In this document: piece by piece, positions 58,710-64,000 of the stretch
Layout of the letters: each line of letters starts with the position of its first letter
Position numbering within the stretch: position 1 is the stretch's first letter
Assembly: GCA_030685235.1 (NCBI GenBank)
Contig: MU839106.1
Location: 372,001 to 436,000 of the forward strand
DNA from: Copromyces sp. CBS 386.78
Taxonomy: Eukaryota > Ascomycota > Sordariomycetes > Sordariales > Sordariaceae
DNA length: 64,000 nucleotides
Direction: 5' to 3'
Made by a program: the position numbers and the translations under genes
Notes under the pieces: generated by a model
Database searches by the model: none
What the model saw: the letters and a program-made list of their open reading frames with translations, nothing else
Told to the model about the DNA's origin: nothing

Positions 58710-59606
58710 ATGCCCAAGGGCAAAATCCGAAAGTTGATCAAGGATCGACTCCGTCACAAATCACCAGACAACAGAGGCCTGGAAGTTCCGGTCGAGCGAT
58801 CATCACAACACAGTTCATTGGACATAACCGGAACTCGTCCTTCAGCCGATCGATCCCGTCAACATTCAACAGAGATGAGTAGATCCACTGCTACAGCCAC
58901 AGTCACAGCCACGGACAGAGACTGCCTTCAAGCTCTGAATGGTTGGACCTCAAGGTTCAATGAACTTAGCCGGCATGTTGAGCAGGGTTCCCCTACAGCC
59001 ATGGCCCTCGATTCCGCCCGAGCAGTCGTCCGAGAGTTGAGCTACTCGGACCTTCTCGATGAGGGCAATAATGAGGTCTTTGAGGCGGTCGTGAACACCA
59101 GGCGGGACTTCGACGAGAAGTATGAAGAGACAATTGAAAACATCGGGCGTGGAAACTCCAGAGAAGAAAGGCCAGAGGCAGCAAACAAGGTCATCATCAA
59201 CACGCAGGACATTGTGAACATGGTTTTGGGACTTGTACGGCAATTGCCGCCCCGCCTTCAACCGGAGCAGAACAAGGTCAAAGATCTCAAGGAGAAGGCA
59301 AAGAAACTCGACAAAGCGGTCAGCGATTCCTACGCAGCGGGACATCTCTACAACATGAGAAACAGCGGGTCGGGACAGCAAAATTTCCTCTCGGGTTCTG
59401 GGACGCAGAATAACAGTACTGGCCATGGCTCGATCTTCAGTGGTCAACAGTCCAGAGGAACCTACAACATTGGACCTTCGGGACTCCCATCACCACCAGC
59501 GGCGTCACCTGAAGAGTCGAGGGAGTCGAGGGAGTCGAGGGAGTCGAGGGAGTCGAGGGAGTCGAGGGAGTCGAGGAAGTCGAGGAAGTCAAGCAACTCA
59601 GGTTGA
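58710..59606 (+). CDS. Helical protein with C-terminal PP-like amyloid motif and Arg-Glu-Ser tail
   Basis: 298 aa, single exon. The N-terminal about 75 residues are basic and Ser-rich (MPKGKIRKLIKDRLRHKSPD). Residues about 70-215 look like a helical bundle of unknown type: DCLQALNGWTSRFNELSRHV, RRDFDEKYEETIENIG, NTQDIVNMVLGLVRQLPP and KVKDLKEKAKKLDKAVSDSY. Residues 220-240 are the motif (GSGQQNFLSGSGTQNNSTGH plus G), followed by SIFSGQQ and TYNIG. After a proline-rich spacer the tail is a 9-bp tandem repeat encoding Arg-Glu-Ser. The helical part is not recognisably HeLo, SesA or a lipase, so it may be a new executor or adaptor type. The gene is in the same orientation as the ankyrin gene. Confidence 0.72.
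   Translation: MPKGKIRKLIKDRLRHKSPDNRGLEVPVERSSQHSSLDITGTRPSADRSRQHSTEMSRSTATATVTATDRDCLQALNGWTSRFNELSRHVEQGSPTAMALDSARAVVRELSYSDLLDEGNNEVFEAVVNTRRDFDEKYEETIENIGRGNSREERPEAANKVIINTQDIVNMVLGLVRQLPPRLQPEQNKVKDLKEKAKKLDKAVSDSYAAGHLYNMRNSGSGQQNFLSGSGTQNNSTGHGSIFSGQQSRGTYNIGPSGLPSPPAASPEESRESRESRESRESRESRESRKSRKSSNSG
59367..59429 (+). other. PP-like amyloid motif, 58710 gene
   Basis: Codons 220-240: two G-S-G-x-Q cores ten residues apart followed by QNNSTGHG. It is the most regular of the three copies. Confidence 0.7.
59514..59585 (+). repeat. 9-bp tandem repeat in coding sequence
   Basis: GAGTCGAGG is repeated about seven to eight times, the last copies changing GAG to AAG. It encodes Arg-Glu-Ser then Arg-Lys-Ser. 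Copy number is likely variable between strains. Antisense and out-of-frame Ser-Leu-Asp or Gly-Ser-Arg frames are by-products. Confidence 0.9.
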
Positions 59607-61040
59607 CGACAACCAGTTGCGCACTCTACCACGGGTGAGGCGTAGACATGGACCACCGTGGAGGCACTGAGTTGCACATCGATCTCAACAACTACATAAC
59701 TCACCCATGTTTCTTGCCTTTCTGTTGTTTCTCATGATCACTTGCAGCACGCGCGAATCATGATAGCCCTCAGCTTCCGTTCTACGTTTCTCATTCTTGT
59801 GGTAGTCTAGGTAGATAACTTATTGACATATGGCTCTTTATTCGACTGTTCCTCTGCTACGATGTGTCCACCTGGTCAACCATTTCCCCAGCCTATCCAG
59901 ATATAAATACGCGCTATCATGCGGTGTCTTCCATTCTCCCTTCGACCCAACCAGACGTGTTCTGAAAGAGATATATAAGGTAGTCTTAGAGGCAGCAGAA
60001 TGAAGCAATTTCTATGTCTGTTTCTGTCGCAAATCCCACAAGAGGGATGCTCGTCCAGATACCGCTTCTTCAACAGCGGTTAGCGTGGAGGAGGATCAAC
60101 GAGCACTAACAGGAGTACATGTAGGACTGGAGGGCTGATCGCGATAATGGTCTATTCACTTGAAGTGTACTATTCAAACCTGGATGGCCGAATAGGATAG
60201 CAGTATTCTTCGTTGAATATGACTGCATTCCGGCCTAAGTTCCCAGAAGTCCTATGTGATGAAGGAGTGTCTTGCTGCCTACTGGCGTCTTGTGCTATGG
60301 CGCTTTCGATGCCAATAGGACCATGGTGCCTGAGGTCGCGCTGTGTCTTTTGCCTAGAGGTACTATAAGTTGGTAGTTCAAATCTCTGTACTGGAATTAC
60401 AGACAGACCCGTACCAATGTGTACAATCTAATACTAGTTTATTTTTTAGTTCGAGACCTCGAGTTAACTTCCTTAGGCGTTTTGACATCTTGATAATTCG
60501 TTTCGTTCAATAATCAAGGTGTATCTTACCTTGCATATACTATTTTGGAGAGTTTGATATGCGATATTGATTTTTATTAGAACCCTTTTGAACCGTACAG
60601 AACCATTTATGTCTATACTTATAGAGCAACTCTACTCGCACGTTGATAAAACTCTATTCGCACGTTGAAGAAAACGTTATTTCAATATCTTTTTTAAAGT
60701 ACTAAAGAGTATAATAAGAAGGTAAAAAGTACATAAGATTTTTTCTTATTTTTTTCTCTACCTAACATTGCCCTTTTGAAGAACGTACCGTAGCAGAAAA
60801 ATCGGGCGGTCATCTAGGCTAGATGACCCTATTCTAGGCTAGAGTCTCAGTCAGTTGGGATTAGGTGTTTAGCCTAGACTCAAAATCTAGCCTAGACGCC
60901 CAATGGAGGCTTGTGATTGGTTAGATCTATTTTGGTGATGAGATGATGGTTCCTTCTTTCCCAAAGTTCATAGTTCCTTCTTTTTATCTCCTCCCACCCT
61001 ATATTAAAGGAAAGAACGAAGCCCGCTTTCAATTAATTGG
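59607..61040. other. Gene-free flank with short repeats
   Basis: No gene supported. Near 60630-60670 a 20-bp unit (AACTCTATTCGCACGTTGA type) is present twice. Around 60808-60900 there is a cluster of CTAGGCTAGA-type palindromes, including a perfect 21-bp one at 60808-60828. AT content rises toward 61 kb. Confidence 0.4.
60808..60828. repeat. 21-bp palindrome in a CTAGGCTAGA cluster
   Basis: GGTCATCTAG and CTAGATGACC flank a single G. Related half-sites TCTAGGCTAGAGTC, TTAGCCTAGACTC and ATCTAGCCTAGACG follow within 75 bp. It may be a transposon end or a foldable element; nothing else identifies it. Confidence 0.55.
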
Positions 61041-61045
61041 GCTAG

Positions 61046-61119
61046 TGGCTCAATGGTTCTTGTCGTCGTTGTCTTCCTTGTGATCGCCAGTTCGATTCTA
61101 ACTGGTGATAGCTTTTTTT
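61046..61119 (+). repeat. tRNA-derived Pol III unit (SINE-like or tRNA pseudogene)
   Basis: TGGCTCAATGG (61046-61056) is a perfect box A, AGTTCGATTCT (61089-61099) a near-perfect box B at tRNA-like spacing, and a T7 run at 61113-61119 could terminate Pol III. The flanking 7-mers that should form the acceptor stem do not pair, and the T-stem has G-to-A-type changes, so it is not a functional tRNA. Confidence 0.55.
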
Positions 61120-61140
61120 CCGTTGCGCGAAAAGTTTCGC

Positions 61141-61196
61141 GCGCGGAAGTGTAAATGCCCTCATCCGGGCGCGGAAGTGCAAATGCCCTCATCCGG
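61141..61196 (+). repeat. 28-bp tandem duplication
   Basis: Two adjacent 28-bp copies of GCGCGGAAGTG(T/C)AAATGCCC plus TCATCCGG differ at one base. They lie directly after the SINE-like unit. A 15-bp direct repeat (GTATACGTTTGGAAG) also occurs nearby at about 61398-61428. Confidence 0.85.
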
Positions 61197-61499
61197 ATTT
61201 TGAAGTCAAAATCCTAAACGGCTAGAGGTACCAAAAGGACTACTAAGTGTTATGGTTCTTGCACGGTTGGCACAGGTGCAAGGCAAAATGTGTATTGAAA
61301 AGGTTCGATAAGGAGAAGAAGAATCTAGATATATAGAAGGAGCGGTGGATAGCGCTCTTATACCCAAGGGGTCTATGTTGGGAGATAGGGTATACGTTGT
61401 ATACGTTTGGAAGGTATACGTTTGGAAGGCTTCTAGACTAGGACTTTTAGGCGGCAGCCCTATAATATTACCCCCTACTAGACTATAGCCCTACCTCTT

Positions 61500-64000
61500 G
61501 CCCCACCTACTACCTTACTTTAATATTGTAAACGTAATAATTACGTCTCCCTCGATCTTTCCTTCTTTTTTTCTCCTTTAATAATAATAATAATATTAGT
61601 AATTAATTCGCTATCGCCGTTCTTATTCGCTCGTTATTCGTTATTATCGTTGCGCTCCCGTATTTTATAAATCGTCCTTCCTTTACTTATTTTTCGTAAT
61701 TATAAAATTACGAAGTATATTTTGTTTTAATTTAAATTAGTATTAACCTTTCCCTTACGATTAAAAATTATTATAATATTTTCACCCTTGCGCCCGCCCC
61801 CGACTTTTATTAGTTATAATTATAGTTACCCGCCCGGCTTAAAAAATATTATTTTGTCTACCGTCTGTATCCGCGCTTTAGAAAATAAGGCGCGCGAGAG
61901 TTATATTATTATTAACGTTATTTAAGCTTCGATTAGCGCTGTTTACGTTATATTAGCTACTATTTAGGCCCGTTGCGAAAAGGAGGCCGCTAAGTACAAT
62001 ATTTATAATATTACCTTCGTTACTAAAGCTTCGGAAATTATTTATTCCTTTAATATAGTACGTTTATTAATTATTATTATTCTACCCTTAATCCTTTTAA
62101 TTAACCCGTTTTTAAGGTCTTACTACCGTTTTTTTTATAGAGGAGGAGCCTTTCTACTATCGTTATACTTTATAGGACTTAATTTATATACGCCTTAAGC
62201 CCGGCGTTATATATATTTATTATTCGAAAGTACGCTATATTTGTACTTCTACGCCTAAATATTTTATTAGGGCTATTAATATTTAAGGAATATTACCCGC
62301 TTATAAAAAGGAAGGTACCGACGCTATTTCTAATATAGGTATTAAATATTATAAATTTTCTTTTCGGGCTTATTAAGTTTAGAAGGTTAGAATGGCTATT
62401 TATTAATTATTAGAAAATATTATAGTATTTCGCGCCGCTAACCTTATTAACGTTTTTTAATAAGTATAGTCTTCTTTTTAGTATATGGTATTATTAACTT
62501 AACGATATTTAAGGAAATTATTAATACCTTCGTCGATAGTAAGGTTATAAGTACTATTATTATTTCTTTCGAAGTATTAGAAAATCGTTTAAATATTTTC
62601 GAATCCTATTTTTACTATTTAACTAGTTTTCTATTTTCGTTAGGAAGTATAGAAATTATAGAGGAGGCTAAGGAGGAAGATAGAAGAAGAGGGGAAGAAG
62701 AGGATAAGGAAATAGGAGAGGGGGATATTGAAGAGAGTAGGAAAGAAGGTAATATTATTATTAGCGTTTAAATAATTTATATTCGTATTATTTTAATTTA
62801 TATTTATATTTTTAGGCCTAAAACTATTGGTTAGGAGGGAGTAGGGGTTTTTTTAGTAATTTCGGCCGTAATTTCTTTTTATAAATAAAAATCCCGCCTT
62901 CGGACGTATATTTCTTTCTATTTAGCCGTTTCTTATATATAATATTATTTTCGGGGTTTATTATTAAATTTAATAGGTTTATATTTAATTTTAAATAAGT
63001 TTAGTACTTGGGTTTCTTAGAATTCTTTTAAGGGCTCTTAAATAAATTTCGTATAATTAATTTACTTTATTAAAATTTATTTAACGAATCCCCTTCCTAT
63101 AGCGGCGTTCTTTGTATATAAGATTTTATTAACTTCGTATTCCTTTTCGCTATTTATTATTATAGTAGGGGGTTAGGGGTCGGTTTTTTTTTAAGTAAAG
63201 GAGGGGGATTCTTCGATTTTTTTTACTTAATTTACGTAGAAGTTAATTAGCCCTTTTTTAAGTACGTCCAAAGTTATAATGTATAGGAAGGGAATAGTAG
63301 TAATTGTATATTTAGTGTATAATTAATTTAATTTCTTCTTCAATTTAATAATAGGAAAATTCTTTAAATTTAATTAAACTTTATCTTTTAATTAGAATTT
63401 ATTAATTAAACGTCTTTTCTTATTCGTTTACTACTTTATTTCTTACGCTACTACTTTTATAGAAGTTTAATATAAATTTATAATTTATTAAAGCTTTTAA
63501 ACGAATTCGGCCGTCCGTTATTTAGGTAAATTTAATTTTACCGGGGTTATTAAACGAATTATTAGGACGACGGAATCCGGGTAATAGTTATAGATAACGA
63601 AGAAAAGGGATACCTTTATAAAGGAATTAATATAGTTATTAATAGCTATTTATATTATAAGAAGCTAGTAATCCTAATCGTTTTATTATTAATTAATATA
63701 AGCCTTTAAAAAGGCTAAAATTTCTTAGTTTATTTATTCGGGGCGTCTATTTATTTATAAGTAGTAAATAATATTTAATTTACGATTAATATTTAGTAAG
63801 AAATATAGATAAGTTTAGAATTCGTTAATCCAATTAGTACTTCGGTCGTTAATAATTAATTTTAATTATTAATAATATTATACGAAATATTAAAGGAAAC
63901 GCTCCGTATATTATTTAGCGGTTATATTTTCTATAGGTTCGAGGATAACCTCTTTATTTAATTTATTTTTAATAATTTAGAGGTTGCAGAAGCTATAAAT
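61500..64000 (-). mobile_element. RIP-destroyed Ty3/gypsy chromovirus, 3' part, running off the window
   Basis: The stretch is extremely AT-rich and TpA-rich. On the minus strand from 64000 leftwards, integrase blocks are legible through stops: DRSTNWINEF (about 63850-63820), a LNINRKLNIIYYL block in place of LG-x-x-x-x-LSTAYHPQ, then NRRPE-stop-INQ in place of the family's TERMNQ, YNYYPD in place of YGYHP, AEFV, DKV-stop-LNLKN in place of DKVWL, and KKLN. At about 63160-63000 a chromodomain-like EYEVNKIL...GRGFVK follows, placing it among chromoviruses. Left of about 62900 I cannot assign sequence. A plus-strand stretch near 61970-62160 also reads as old coding sequence (RCEKEAAKYNIYNITFVTKA), perhaps from a second element. 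LTR boundaries are not resolved. Confidence 0.75.

Noticed and set aside
59514..59585. CRISPR or regulatory repeat array
   Set aside because: It is a 9-bp in-frame coding tandem repeat without spacers.
61046..61119. Functional tRNA gene
   Set aside because: The box A and B elements are good, but the acceptor-stem halves do not pair and the T-stem is damaged.

Overview
The window is nuclear DNA of a filamentous ascomycete, most likely a Sordariomycete (Sordariales-like by gene content; inference). Genes carry short 50-100 bp GT..AG introns. Two stretches (about 11.3-23.7 kb and 61.5-64 kb) are extremely AT-rich and full of TpA, the signature of repeat-induced point mutation (RIP). The gene families are typical of this group: an AA9 cellulose monooxygenase with CBM1, GT31 and GT32 glycosyltransferases, a Pth11/rhodopsin-like receptor, an AsaB-like oxidoreductase, a fungal NLR and a SesA protein.

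Layout. 0-5 kb: a small membrane protein, a hypothetical protein and a frameshifted C-terminal relic of a GH11 xylanase. 5.7-9.3 kb: a GT31 fringe-like enzyme and a GT32 MIPC-synthase-like enzyme in tandem. 10.8-24.4 kb: an AA9-CBM1 gene cut in two by a 12.5-kb transposon with 39-bp inverted termini. RIP has destroyed the transposon, but a tnp2-type transposase can still be read through the mutations. 25-30 kb: a DUF3716-like zinc-binding fragment, degraded sequence, and an AsaB/NvfI-like gene whose four introns all end in AAG. 30.4-32.3 kb: a beta-lactamase-fold hydrolase, followed by a TA-flanked MITE. 34.8-38.4 kb: a seven-exon NB-ARC/TPR NLR. 38.7-44.5 kb: an SDR, a rhodopsin-domain receptor and a one-TM protein. 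45-50 kb: mostly degraded coding sequence. 50.4-60 kb: two hAT-like MITEs with intact 8-bp target duplications around a putative amyloid-signalling cluster. 61-64 kb: a tRNA-derived SINE-like unit, then the RIP-destroyed integrase/chromodomain end of a Ty3/gypsy element.

The most interesting system is at 52-59.6 kb. Three neighbouring genes share one glycine/glutamine/asparagine motif, G-x-G-x-Q-x4-G-x-G-x-Q-N-x4-G, which resembles the PP (pseudo-palindromic) amyloid motif of fungal HELLP-type regulated cell death. It is at the N-terminus of an ankyrin-repeat protein, where it has its own exon. It is at the C-terminus of a SesA-domain protein and at the C-terminus of a protein with a helical domain I do not recognise. 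The arrangement suggests a receptor-executor-partner set in which an ankyrin protein without a nucleotide-binding domain replaces the usual NLR sensor. The motif and gene models are read directly from the sequence; the signalling role is inference.
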